Assembly (NCBI RefSeq): GCF_000373565.1
Contig: NZ_KB891812.1
Coordinates: 82,355 to 146,354, forward strand
Direction: 5' to 3'
Origin: Streptomyces sp. HmicA12
GTDB lineage: Bacteria > Actinomycetota > Actinomycetes > Streptomycetales > Streptomycetaceae
DNA length: 64,000 nucleotides
This document shows positions 7,233-15,849 of this stretch, piece after piece. Under the pieces are notes generated by a model. That model was not told where the DNA came from. It worked only from the letters and a program-made list of their open reading frames with translations, and ran no database searches. Numbering within the stretch: position 1 is the stretch's first letter; each line of letters begins with the position of its first letter. Both the position numbers and the translations under genes were made by a program.

Positions 7233-10112
7233 TCAGTCGGGCTCCGGCGTGTCGCCCTGTCGCAGGGCCGCCGCGGCCACATCGGCGCGGGAGGTGACGT
7301 GCAGTTTCCGCAGCACCTTGGCGACGTGCTGCTCGACCGTCCGGGGTGACAGGAACAGCGCCTGTGCGATCTCCCGGTTGGTGAGCCCGGAGGACAGGAG
7401 GCGTGCCACTTCCCTCTCGCGCGGGGACAGTTCGGTGCCGTACCCGCGGCGGCCGCGGCGCGGTCCGGCGAAGTGCCCGTCCGCACGCAGGGCGCGGCGA
7501 CAGCGCGCGGCATCGCGCGGAGCCTCCAACGCTTCGTAACGGGCGCTGAGGGTCGTCAGCTCCTCGGCGGACAGGGGCCGTTCCGCATCCGTGGCGGCGC
7601 ACTCGGCGGCGGCCTCGGTACATCGGGCGGCGGCGTAGGGAGCCGGGAGTGCGGCGTAGCTCGCCGCGGCCCGCTCGTAGCAGTCGACCGCCCGGGCGTG
7701 GTCACCGGCGGCGCGCGCCAGGGTGCCGTGGCACGCGAGCAGTGCGGCGGCGGCGAGTGGCCAGTGGCGTCCCTCGACGGCGCTCTCGAACTCGGCGACC
7801 AGCGCGCGGGCCTCCACGAAGCGGCCGGCCCGGGCCCAGGCGAGTACCGCGGCCGGCAGCAGATCGCCGGCCCACCCCCACACCTCCTTGCGCCGTATCC
7901 GCGGCACGGCGCGGTCGGCCTCCGCGCAGGCCACGGCGTCGTCGCCGCGGTACAGATGGATCCAGATCATGGCCGCGGAAGCCGCCGCCAGCAGGGGTGC
8001 CGAGGTGTTCACCGGGTCGGCCAGCGCCGCCTCGGCGAGCCGGGCACCGGCGCTGTCCCACTCCCCCCGGGTCATGGCCAGCAGGCCGAGCACGAGGTGG
8101 GCCTCGGCCTCGACGCCGGACACACCCGGAGCGGCGCCGAGGAGCCGGCGCGCCCGCTCGCCGAGTCCCTGCCGACGGCCCTGGGTCCAGTCCAGGCGCA
8201 GCCGGGTGCCCTCGACGATCGCGTGCAGGAACGGCGCGCCGCAGCTGCGGGCGAGCCGGGCGCCCTGTCTCGCGAAGTGGACGGCTTCCGTGTCGCGGCC
8301 CAGCCATGCCGCGGAGTCGGCGAGGTTGGCACACATGCGGGCGAGTTCCGCGGTCCCCTCCGTGGTGCCGCCGAGCGTGAGGAGCGCGTCGGCCTCCGCG
8401 GCCACCGTCGCATCGCCCAGGGTCATCCGCAGCGCCAGGTGGTTGCCCCGCACCGCGAGGTGCAGGACTCTGCTGTCGTGCCGACGCGCCTGTTCCTCGG
8501 CCCGGTCGATCCATGCCTGGTGGACGGCCGCCGCCTCCTCGCCCCAGATGGGCATGGCGAGACCGGCCATGGCGCGGGCGGCGAGTTCGGGCCGTTCGCG
8601 CAGCTCGGCGACGGCTCGCTCGGTGTCGGCGCGGCCCTCGATGTGATTGCCCGCCTGGTTGTTGAGGAGCAGGCCGAGATTGAGGCGGATCTCACCGCGT
8701 ACGGCCTCGGGCAGCGACGGATCCTCGACGCTGCGCCGCAGCAGACGGGTCGAGCGGCTGTGGGCCAGGCCGATGACCGCGATACGACTGAGCCGCACGG
8801 CGAGGCGCGCCCGGTCGGGGGCCGGCAGGTCGGTGTCGGCGAGCAGTCCTTCGAGGAGTTCGACGGCGAGCGCGGTGTCCCCGACCGCGTGGGCGGACTC
8901 GGCGGCCTTCTCGGTGAAAGCGCGCCACGCCGGGGTGTCGCCGCATCCGCGGGCGTGATGGGCGAGTTGGACCAGCGAGAGGCCCTCGCTCCCGGACAGC
9001 GCGTCGACCGCGGCGGCGTGCAGGCGCCGCTGATCGAGCCGCAGCAAACTGTCGTAGACGGCCTGTTGCGCCAGCCCGTGCCGAAACCCGTACAGGTCGT
9101 CCGCCACTTCGTGCAGCACGCCCGCCTTCAACGCTTGCTTGAGGCCCGCGGTGGCGGCGATGTCCGAGAGGCCGGCGACCGACGAGATCAGTGCCGCGCT
9201 CGCCGGCACCCTCAGTACGGCGGCGGCGTGCACCAGGCCGACGGTGTCCGGGTCCAGGTCCAACAGGCGGTCCGCCATGGCCTCCTGGAACAGGACGGGC
9301 ACGGTCACGGAGTCGAGCGTGTCCTCGTCCCCGCCGAGACATCGGACGAACTCCTCGATGACGAAGGGAATCCCGGCCGTGCGCTCGTGCAGCCGGCCCG
9401 CCAGTTCGGCGGACACGTCCCGGCCGGTGATGGCCCCGGCCAGGGCACGTACGTCGGACACCTCCAACGGCGCCAACGGGATGATCACCGAGGTGACGGC
9501 CGGCGGATGCCGGTAGGCGCGCCCGAGCGGGAGCCCTGCCCCTGGTATGTCCTCGCGCCGGTAGCTCAGTACGGTGCACAGCCCAGTCGGCGGATCGTCC
9601 ACCAGGAAACGTACGAGGTCGCGGGTGCCGTCGTCGGCGCGGTGCAGATCCTCGACGATCCAGACGACCGGGCCGAGGGCGTCGAGCAGTGCGCGTACGG
9701 CACGGAAGAGTCGGTGGGCGGCCGCGCCGGGGTCCGCCAGCGGCTCGGGCTGCGGCGGCAGGCGGTCGGCCAGCTCCGGAAGGTACGGGCGCAGTACCCC
9801 GCACACGGGGTTCAGGCCGGACGGAACCCGTGCGCCGATCGTGCGGAGCGTGTCGAACACCGGTCCGTAGGGGAAGGGTTCGCGCAGCGGCGGACAGGCG
9901 CCGAGCAGCACGGTGGAGGCACCGGCGTCCCCACGCTCGGCCCGCGCGTCGAGTGCCTCCCGGATCAGCCGGGTCTTCCCCACTCCTGCCTCGCCCTCCA
10001 CCAGGGCGACCGAGGGCGCGTGGTCGAGCACGTCGAGAAGCAGCCGCAGCGGCCCTGCGCGCCCCACCAGCGGGGCCGAGCCGAACCCCGATATCGGTCG
10101 GTCCAACGGCAC
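7233..10112 (-). CDS. LuxR family (LAL-type) ATPase transcriptional regulator
   Basis: 959 aa. The N-terminal AAA ATPase has Walker A GEAGVGKT and Walker B VVWIVEDLHRAD. A long helical repeat region (TPR-like, about residues 350-860) follows. The C-terminus is a LuxR helix-turn-helix (LSPREREVARLLSSGLTNRE). Large ATP-binding LuxR regulators usually activate nearby genes in response to an inducer. The start is the GTG at 10110-10112: AGGAGG stands 5 bases before it, better than an upstream ATG 12 codons away. The subtilisin-like protease gene follows on the same strand after about 215 bp and is the obvious candidate target. Confidence 0.92.
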   Translation of the reverse strand: MPLDRPISGFGSAPLVGRAGPLRLLLDVLDHAPSVALVEGEAGVGKTRLIREALDARAERGDAGASTVLLGACPPLREPFPYGPVFDTLRTIGARVPSGLNPVCGVLRPYLPELADRLPPQPEPLADPGAAAHRLFRAVRALLDALGPVVWIVEDLHRADDGTRDLVRFLVDDPPTGLCTVLSYRREDIPGAGLPLGRAYRHPPAVTSVIIPLAPLEVSDVRALAGAITGRDVSAELAGRLHERTAGIPFVIEEFVRCLGGDEDTLDSVTVPVLFQEAMADRLLDLDPDTVGLVHAAAVLRVPASAALISSVAGLSDIAATAGLKQALKAGVLHEVADDLYGFRHGLAQQAVYDSLLRLDQRRLHAAAVDALSGSEGLSLVQLAHHARGCGDTPAWRAFTEKAAESAHAVGDTALAVELLEGLLADTDLPAPDRARLAVRLSRIAVIGLAHSRSTRLLRRSVEDPSLPEAVRGEIRLNLGLLLNNQAGNHIEGRADTERAVAELRERPELAARAMAGLAMPIWGEEAAAVHQAWIDRAEEQARRHDSRVLHLAVRGNHLALRMTLGDATVAAEADALLTLGGTTEGTAELARMCANLADSAAWLGRDTEAVHFARQGARLARSCGAPFLHAIVEGTRLRLDWTQGRRQGLGERARRLLGAAPGVSGVEAEAHLVLGLLAMTRGEWDSAGARLAEAALADPVNTSAPLLAAASAAMIWIHLYRGDDAVACAEADRAVPRIRRKEVWGWAGDLLPAAVLAWARAGRFVEARALVAEFESAVEGRHWPLAAAALLACHGTLARAAGDHARAVDCYERAAASYAALPAPYAAARCTEAAAECAATDAERPLSAEELTTLSARYEALEAPRDAARCRRALRADGHFAGPRRGRRGYGTELSPREREVARLLSSGLTNREIAQALFLSPRTVEQHVAKVLRKLHVTSRADVAAAALRQGDTPEPD

Positions 10113-10289
10113 GTGTTCCTCCTGCCTCGGGGACAGCGCGTGCCGCAAGCTACTTCGCCCGTGCGGGAGGGGGCAAGCCCGTCGGTGGGGCGCACCCGGC
10201 GGCTATGGCGGCGCGTTGCTCGGCCGCTCCTCGTCGACGAGCCGCGGCCACAACCTTTGCGGCGCGCGCCTGTGGGGCGGGTACAGGGG

Positions 10290-11012
10290 TCAGTTGGCGT
10301 GCGGTCGGGCGAAGCAGTGCAACCAGCGGGACTCCGCGCTACGAGAGGTGATCCGGACCGGGGTCAACTTCGCGTCCTGAAGGAGTTCCGTGAGCATGGC
10401 ACCCGAAATACGAGCGTAGTAGCGCACGAAGTCCGGCCCCTTGGCCTGCCAGCCGGATGAGTCGTCGAGATGAACGCTGACGAACAGCAGGCCCGAGGGT
10501 TTCAGCACACGGTGGCATTCGGCCAATGACTGGGGCATGTGCTGCGGGATCAGGTGATGCAGGACTGCATTCATCCAGAGGCCGTCGAACGAGCGGTCCT
10601 TGAAGGGGAGCGCACGAACGTCGCCTTCCAAGAAGTGCGACTTGGGCACGCGCTCACGCGCCATGTGCAGGAGCTTTTCTGATCGGTCGACCCCGCACAC
10701 GATGTGTCCGAGTGAGCTCAGATATTCGACGTCGCGACCATGTCCGCATCCAACATCGAGCAGAGACGCAGTGCAGGGGATTCTCTCGTTGAAGAACGTG
10801 AGAAGATCCTTGACTTCGTCGATCGAGTCATTCTGCGCCGCATATCGGGCAGCACAGCGATCATAGGAGGCGATCGTTCCGCTATAGAACTGATCCGCCT
10901 CCTGATCTTCCTCCAATAAGTTGGCGGAAAATATCGTGATCACCCCTCCCCCATTGATCTGCTGTTGCAGCGTAGCAACATCGCTCGATGATCGCCGCGC
11001 CATTGCGGTCAT
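10290..11012 (-). CDS. Class I SAM-dependent methyltransferase (third gene of toroid/HIT operon)
   Basis: 240 aa. SAM-binding motif I is LLDVGCGHGRDVEYL, the acidic residue after strand 2 is in GVDRSEK, and motif IV-like LWMNAVLHHL follows, a Methyltransf_11/UbiE-like layout. An N-terminal extension of about 45 residues precedes the fold. Its ATG overlaps the stop of the HIT gene (ATGA, 11009-11012), so translation is coupled. Base composition is visibly lower in GC than in the flanking genes (about 55-60 percent in places), suggesting acquisition. The substrate is unknown. Confidence 0.88.
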   Translation of the reverse strand: MTAMARRSSSDVATLQQQINGGGVITIFSANLLEEDQEADQFYSGTIASYDRCAARYAAQNDSIDEVKDLLTFFNERIPCTASLLDVGCGHGRDVEYLSSLGHIVCGVDRSEKLLHMARERVPKSHFLEGDVRALPFKDRSFDGLWMNAVLHHLIPQHMPQSLAECHRVLKPSGLLFVSVHLDDSSGWQAKGPDFVRYYARISGAMLTELLQDAKLTPVRITSRSAESRWLHCFARPHAN

Positions 11013-11854
11013 TCATGCCCGTGAGTGGGCGTCAGAGTACTTGTGCGATTCTTCTCGCTCTGCCGTGCGGCATCGTGGCTCCCGAGGGAACTCGGCCTCT
11101 CCTGCCACTCGCCCGCCTCCAGGAACAGCGCTGTCGCCGCGATGTCGTGCAGCACCGCGTCGTCGGCGAAGACGACCTCGTCGCGCCAGTCGCAGCGCAA
11201 CGAGAATTCCTCGGACGAGCCCTGTGCGCACTGCGCGACAAATCGCCGAAAATACTGCGAAGGCAGGGCGCCGCCCGGTGGCTGAAAGAGCATTCCACGT
11301 TCCCCGTCGCGCGTTCCGAGCGTGAAGGAGTGATAGGAGGAACCGTGTGCCTCCAGCGCTGCCCTGCGGCTCGCCCAGTCCGCCGGATCAAATTGGCTTC
11401 CGGCATATCCGTCCGCTCTCGTGTACCCGTCCAGCAGATCCAGAACTTCGGATCCGATCAAGTTCGGCAGGACGTGCACGTGGGCGTGTTCGGTGGGCGC
11501 GCATTTCACTCGCTGGGGTAGCGCTGCACCGGTTCGGCCCGTTCCGTGCTCGAAGGTCAGGTAAGAGTCCCGACTGAAGCGTTCCGTCAGCCGTAACCCC
11601 ACCTTGCGGCAGATCTGGCGGAATCGGATCGTTTCTGTGGAGGGCAGGCGGGCGGTGGCGAGAATGTGCAGTCCCGGAATGACCAGGACGTGCCCGGCGC
11701 TCAACGGAGCCACTTCGGCCAGCAGGAGATGGCCGTCGACGAGCCAGTGCTGTCGGACGGGCCGGAACGTGGTGCAACGCGCCAGCTCCACATATTCCGG
11801 CGTGGGTGATCCTGTGGCGATCACCTGGCAGAACGTGCACTCTAAATCATCCAA
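11009..11854 (-). CDS. HIT (histidine triad) family protein
   Basis: 281 aa. The HIT core fills the first half: an N-terminal CxxC (ECTFCQV), the strand GHVLVIP, and the triad HAHVHVLP. HIT proteins hydrolyse or transfer nucleoside phosphates (AMP-X, dinucleotides) with the central triad His. The C-terminal 130 residues are not the usual HIT tail; they are acidic or mixed and end in a polar stretch. The gene sits between the toroid gene (11-nt gap; GAGGGGG ribosome-binding site) and the methyltransferase (4-nt overlap). The context implies a three-step or three-subunit pathway. Confidence 0.85.
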   Translation of the reverse strand: MDDLECTFCQVIATGSPTPEYVELARCTTFRPVRQHWLVDGHLLLAEVAPLSAGHVLVIPGLHILATARLPSTETIRFRQICRKVGLRLTERFSRDSYLTFEHGTGRTGAALPQRVKCAPTEHAHVHVLPNLIGSEVLDLLDGYTRADGYAGSQFDPADWASRRAALEAHGSSYHSFTLGTRDGERGMLFQPPGGALPSQYFRRFVAQCAQGSSEEFSLRCDWRDEVVFADDAVLHDIAATALFLEAGEWQERPSSLGSHDAARQSEKNRTSTLTPTHGHE

Positions 11855-11865
11855 TGAAATCCCCC

Positions 11866-13167
11866 TCAGGTAGTGCGGCGGTTTCTGTACTGCTCAGTGG
11901 CGAACAGCCCCAGGGGGAGAATGAGGCCGAGCGTGAAATCCTGCCAGGAGAATCTGCCCAGGCCCACGAAGAGGGTGCCGAGGAGCGCGGACAGGGAGAG
12001 CAGGCCCACGGACCAGTGCCGACCGAAGGCGCGTACGAACCGAGCCCGGCGCTGCGCCCGGATGATCGCGGTCAGCGGTTGGTCGCCGGCGTCGGCTCGC
12101 TGGATCACGACCAGGGAGGGCGACCAGAGAATGTGGTCGGACGCCATCGCCGGCGAGACGCGCCGCAGGTCGGCCAGTGCGTTGACGAAGGGCGCGACGG
12201 ACCAGATCGACTCCCCCGACCCACCGTGCACGTTGGGCCAGGCGCCGCTCGGTAGCTGCCCGGACGTGATGGTCTTGAATGCGTCGGCGATCAGTTCGGC
12301 AGGCGCTCCTTTGGGATGCCGAAGCAGGGCGGACGCGGCGAATGCGAGCCCGTAGTGCGGCATGACCGTCTGCCACACCACTGACGCGCCGTTCGAATCC
12401 AGGAATGAGGTGTTGTAGCTCTCCACCCGCGCGTCCCCGTCGTCCAGCCTGGTGGGGTCGAGATGGGCGGTGAGCCATTCGAAGGCGGGAAGCGTGCGGG
12501 TGTCGTTCCATTGCGGACGGAGTTCGAGAATCGTCACGAGGGCGAACGAGGTGTGCGTCACGGTGGGAGGCCGCCCGGGTATCTCGCCCCAGCCACCCGG
12601 CTCACCACGCGCGGCCATCAGCCACTCGAGGCCCGTGGTGATCGCCTCGGCATACGGGTTGAGCTGGTGGAGCGCCCGCAGTCCCAGACACGTCAGCCAC
12701 ACACGTGACGGGCATCCGACCAGTGAACCCCAACCGCCGTCGGTGTTCTGATTGTTCACCAGCCACTCGTACGCCGCTCGGGCGTCCGGCCCGTTGCCGA
12801 CCAGGCCGGTGCGGGCCGTTCCGATCACGTAGGCGACCCAGCCGGTGGCTTCCATGACGGGGTGCCCGAGACTGGTGTTGGTCGACCATCCGCCGTTGAC
12901 CCGGGTGTCCGCCGACCGGGCCTGACGCTCGCGCAGAAAGCCCAGGCACTCGGCGAAGTGGTCGAAGGGGGCTCCCACACGCTGGAACATGTCGACGCCG
13001 ACCGCTGTGGCCGTGGGGCCGGGAACGGCAGCGTCCAATTGGTGGTACCACCCGCCGGCGCCGGTCCCCTGCCCTGGCCTAAATCGGTTCCGCATAAAAG
13101 ACAGGGCATTTTCCAATGCCTGTTCCGTGCGGGATAGATCTACCCCGACGCCGATTGCCGACACCAT
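11866..13167 (-). CDS. Squalene-cyclase/prenyltransferase-repeat (alpha-toroid) protein with C-terminal membrane segments
   Basis: 433 aa. It contains repeated Gly-Gly-Trp-type (QW-like) motifs spread over residues 40-330: GAGGWYH, VNGGWST, NTDGGWGS, EPGGWGE and PSGAWPN. These are characteristic of the alpha/alpha-toroid fold of terpene cyclases and protein prenyltransferase beta subunits. I see no DxDD motif, so class II cyclase chemistry is not supported by the usual signature. The last 60 residues hold two hydrophobic helices (about WSVGLLSLSALLGTLFVGLG and FTLGLILPLGLFA). It is the first gene of the three-gene operon. The ATG at 13165-13167 lacks a strong ribosome-binding site. Confidence 0.75.
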   Translation of the reverse strand: MVSAIGVGVDLSRTEQALENALSFMRNRFRPGQGTGAGGWYHQLDAAVPGPTATAVGVDMFQRVGAPFDHFAECLGFLRERQARSADTRVNGGWSTNTSLGHPVMEATGWVAYVIGTARTGLVGNGPDARAAYEWLVNNQNTDGGWGSLVGCPSRVWLTCLGLRALHQLNPYAEAITTGLEWLMAARGEPGGWGEIPGRPPTVTHTSFALVTILELRPQWNDTRTLPAFEWLTAHLDPTRLDDGDARVESYNTSFLDSNGASVVWQTVMPHYGLAFAASALLRHPKGAPAELIADAFKTITSGQLPSGAWPNVHGGSGESIWSVAPFVNALADLRRVSPAMASDHILWSPSLVVIQRADAGDQPLTAIIRAQRRARFVRAFGRHWSVGLLSLSALLGTLFVGLGRFSWQDFTLGLILPLGLFATEQYRNRRTT

Positions 13168-13728
13168 AAGGCGGGCCCCCGTCCACCTGCCATTACCCCC
13201 AGTTCATATGAAGGTACTACGCCGTGCACGCTGAAGGTAGTGGTCCTCCATTGTTCCTGGGAACCGATTCCCGGGCACCCGTCCACTCACCTCGGATGAG
13301 AACTAAACTCCAGTTCGATAGGGGATTCAGCGTGCCGAAGTGACCGAGAGCGTCGAGTTCCTTGGTGCCCCTGAAACAAGGGGGGCCGGAGGGTGGATCG
13401 TGGCTGAAGGTGACGGGCCTGTTCGCGGGGCCGGGCGAAGCCCTTCTGACAGCCCGGCTGCTCCTCGAAGTCAAACGGCGCCGACATCACCCACCCAATC
13501 TCGGTAGTGCTGTCACAGCGCCGGTTCTCCGGGTTGCGATCAGGTCGCCTGTGACGCGCAAGCGTGGATGGCTACGCGCACGGCGACTTCGAGCGATGAG
13601 TTCTGATCGAAAGGGGGGTCTTCCTGGTCGGGCGTGCTCGTGAGGCGTCAGTTGAGGCACCGCACAACCTTCGACTCGTGGGCGCGTAGGAACTCGGCAC
13701 AGGTTGACGACCGGTAGGAGGCTCCAGC
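13168..13728. other. Intergenic region: operon promoter plus unassigned sequence
   Basis: The part next to 13167 carries the likely control region of the toroid operon, listed separately. The stretch of about 13300-13690 has no gene I can recognise on either strand. Short open frames there look random, and no repeat or hairpin explains it. The divergent DinB gene starts at 13729. Confidence 0.5.
13209..13275 (-). promoter_or_regulatory. Candidate control region of the toroid/HIT/methyltransferase operon
   Basis: TGAAGGTACT (13209-13218) and TGAAGGTAGT (13232-13241) form a direct repeat with 23-bp period. Just upstream of these on the gene strand is the near-perfect inverted repeat CCTGGGAA-CCGA-TTCCCGGG (13256-13275). 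The arrangement suggests a regulated promoter rather than a constitutive one. There is no regulator gene next to the operon. Confidence 0.4.
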
Positions 13729-14265
13729 GTGAGCGACATCGTGGTCCAGAAGTTCGTCCGGCCTGAGCGCGCGGCATCAGGCCCGTGGCTGGAGGTGATC
13801 GCCTCGAATCTCGACTACCACCGAGCGACTTTCTTGTGGAAGTGCGAAGGGCTCACGGACGCACAACTGCGGCTACGGCCTGTACGGTCGTCGGCGTTGA
13901 CCCTGCTGGGGCTGATGCGCCATCTGCAGGGTGTGGAACGCGCCTGGTTCCAGCGGACCTTGGCCGGCACGACGCCTCGCTTCTTCCCCTATCGGACCTA
14001 TGTCACCGCGGACGGTGACGAGTGGTACGACGAGTCCGACCCGACGTCGGCCGGTGACGTCTACGCGGACTACCTCAAGGCGTGCGAGGAGTCACGGCAG
14101 GTCTTCGCGCAGGTGACCGTCGACATCGCGCGCATCGTGCCGAACCCTGAATTCGGCGACACCGACGTGCGGTTCATCCTTGAGCACGTGATCGAGGAGT
14201 ACGCCCGCCATGTCGGCCATGCGGATCTCCTCCGCGAGGCCATCGACGGCGTCACCGGCGAATAG
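13729..14265 (+). CDS. DinB/DUF664 family protein
   Basis: 178 aa, GTG start with a good AGGAGG 6-7 bases upstream. The sequence fits the four-helix DinB-like fold: conserved TLLGLMRHLQGVERAWF with the first metal His, then FILEHVIEEYARHVGHADLLRE with the paired His residues of helix 4. DUF664 members are thiol- or metal-dependent transferases or of unknown function, and cytoplasmic. It converges with the acyltransferase gene. The substrate cannot be told. Confidence 0.88.
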   Translation: MSDIVVQKFVRPERAASGPWLEVIASNLDYHRATFLWKCEGLTDAQLRLRPVRSSALTLLGLMRHLQGVERAWFQRTLAGTTPRFFPYRTYVTADGDEWYDESDPTSAGDVYADYLKACEESRQVFAQVTVDIARIVPNPEFGDTDVRFILEHVIEEYARHVGHADLLREAIDGVTGE

Positions 14266-14345
14266 CCGAGCGTGTGCCCACGCCGCTCCCGACCGCCTGC
14301 CGGTGGCGCCCGGCAGAAATCTGGGCTGCGGGGACGGCGGTGCCG

Positions 14346-15008
14346 CTACGCGGCGAGCGCTGCCGGCTCGCCGAGGTGGGCGGCCGCCGTCCGCCATGCC
14401 GTGGTCACCGCGGTCCGGGCCCGCGCCGTCCCTACGATGCGGTCACCGGTCAGCACCACTGGCGCCCCCACATGGACATGCAGGGCCGGCCGGCGCAGGG
14501 GTGCGGTGGCGAGGCCCGCGAGCTGCTTGAGGGTGCTGCCCGATGTGACCCGGCGGGCACCGGCCTGGCCCACGGGGACGATGGGAGCCCCCGTGCGCTC
14601 GACGAGCCGGGCCAGGCCGCTGCGGAACGTCCCGGGCGCCGCCTCGGCCGCGTTCCTGGAGCGCGGCAACCCGCCCTCGGCGTAGATGAGGACCAGCCGT
14701 CCCTGCTCCAGAGCGTCGGCGGCCGCGTCCAGCGCGTCCGCGGCGCGCCGGCCGCCGCGCACGACGGGGATGTGGCCTTCACGGGCGAGGGCACGGCCGA
14801 GCACCGGGACACGCCACAGTCCGGCGGCCGCCATGATGACCGGCTCGGCACCGAGGCGGCGCAAGGCGCTGACCACGATGGCGGGATCGGCGAGCGAGGT
14901 GTGGTTCGCGGCGACGATGCTGCCCGGCGCGAGGTCGGCACTCGGATCGGTGGTCACCGACAGGCGGCCCACCGCGGGCACCAGAAGGTCGGCGATACGG
15001 CTGAGCAT
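14346..15008 (-). CDS. 1-acyl-glycerol-3-phosphate acyltransferase (PlsC) family protein
   Basis: About 220 aa. Motif I reads NHTSLAD (NHxxxxD) and motif III-like YAEGGLPRS takes the place of EGTRS. These are the catalytic and substrate-binding blocks of lysophosphatidic acyltransferases acting at the inner face of the membrane. EGGLPRS differs from the usual EGTRS but keeps Glu-Gly and Arg. ATG 15006-15008 is preferred because GGGGGA lies 6 bases upstream; an in-frame ATG at 15044 would add 12 residues. It may act in lipid or secondary acyl transfer. Confidence 0.85.
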   Translation of the reverse strand: MLSRIADLLVPAVGRLSVTTDPSADLAPGSIVAANHTSLADPAIVVSALRRLGAEPVIMAAAGLWRVPVLGRALAREGHIPVVRGGRRAADALDAAADALEQGRLVLIYAEGGLPRSRNAAEAAPGTFRSGLARLVERTGAPIVPVGQAGARRVTSGSTLKQLAGLATAPLRRPALHVHVGAPVVLTGDRIVGTARARTAVTTAWRTAAAHLGEPAALAA

Positions 15009-15144
15009 GAGCAGTCCCCCGGTCTCGGCGATGTCGATCTTCATTGTCGGCGGGCGTGATGGGCCGCGCGTGAGTCGTCGTACTCATCTTCGCTCCAGGC
15101 CGGCCCGGTACGGCGGTCCGGTCACACTCGCAGGGCGGAGCGAA

Positions 15145-15186
15145 AAGCCCTGGTGACCACCGCCCGCGCGGCCGCCACCAGGGCTT
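15145..15186 (-). terminator. Rho-independent terminator after the chaplin gene
   Basis: The stem AAGCCCTGGTG (15145-15155) pairs with CACCAGGGCTT (15176-15186). On the minus strand it is followed by TTTTCGC. The position 50 bases past the chaplin stop fits an efficient terminator for a highly expressed gene. Confidence 0.75.
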
Positions 15187-15236
15187 CGTTCACTCTGCGG
15201 CATCAGCTGATGCCCGGCAGGGCGTGGAGTGGATAC

Positions 15237-15584
15237 CTACTTCCACATACCCATGTCGTCGCCGTAGCCCATGTCACCACCGTGGTTCATGGAACCGTGC
15301 CGGCCCATGTGGCCCTCGTCCCAGGCGTGGCCTCCCTCGTTGCCCGAGCCGTTGGAACAGCTGTTGCCGAAGGCCGGGTTGAGCAGACCGATGACGTTGA
15401 CGGTGTTGCCACAGGCGTTGACCGGGACGTGCACCGGGACCTGGACGACGTTGCCGGACAGCACGCCCGGCGAACCCCACGCGGCGCCCTGGGCGTCGGC
15501 GTCCGCGGACGCGGCACCCGCACCGGCCAGCACCGCACCGCCGACAGCCACCGCGATCGCCGCGCTCTTCAGCACACGAGACAT
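15237..15584 (-). CDS. Short chaplin with unusual His/Gly/Met-rich C-terminal tail
   Basis: 115 aa. It has a signal peptide (residues 1-28, ending ASA) and one chaplin domain: GSPGVLSGNVVQVPVHVPVN, then ACGNTVNVIGLLNPAFGNSC, with both conserved Cys. Chaplins are secreted amyloid-forming surfactants that coat aerial hyphae and spores. Short chaplins normally stop within a few residues of the second Cys. This one continues for about 35 residues rich in His, Gly, Met and Asp (HAWDEGHMGRHGSMNHGGDM...). There is no sortase motif. ATG 15582-15584 has GAAGGAAG upstream. The tail could bind metal, which is inference. Confidence 0.92.
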   Translation of the reverse strand: MSRVLKSAAIAVAVGGAVLAGAGAASADADAQGAAWGSPGVLSGNVVQVPVHVPVNACGNTVNVIGLLNPAFGNSCSNGSGNEGGHAWDEGHMGRHGSMNHGGDMGYGDDMGMWK

Positions 15585-15849
15585 GAAACTTCCTTCACTC
15601 GCTTCAGAGCCCCCGCCCGATCGGGTCAGGGACAAGGAGCTGCTCGCTCCTCACCCGCAATCCGGAGCTCATTGCGCTGCAGATTGGCCCCTGCGCCTGA
15701 GTTCACCTGTCTGGAGCATCCATCGAACAGCCAGGCCAGTCAGCCGGGCGGATCATCAGTGCACGCGGTGCACGCCCGGTCGATCGCGCTGCCACAGGCC
15801 GGACGGACGCGCCGCCAAGGTGCGCGCACGACGCTGCGACGTAGCGGCA

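Noticed and set aside
7473..10460. A 995-codon open frame on the plus strand opposite the LAL regulator
   Set aside because: It is the GC-bias shadow of the regulator. It has no recognisable domain and its amino-acid make-up is Gly/Arg/Ala-rich, while the opposite strand encodes clear Walker and LuxR motifs.
13300..13690. Possible transposase or integrase relic between the toroid operon and the DinB gene
   Set aside because: No DDE, HTH or tyrosine-recombinase pattern was found in any frame; the short frames look random.
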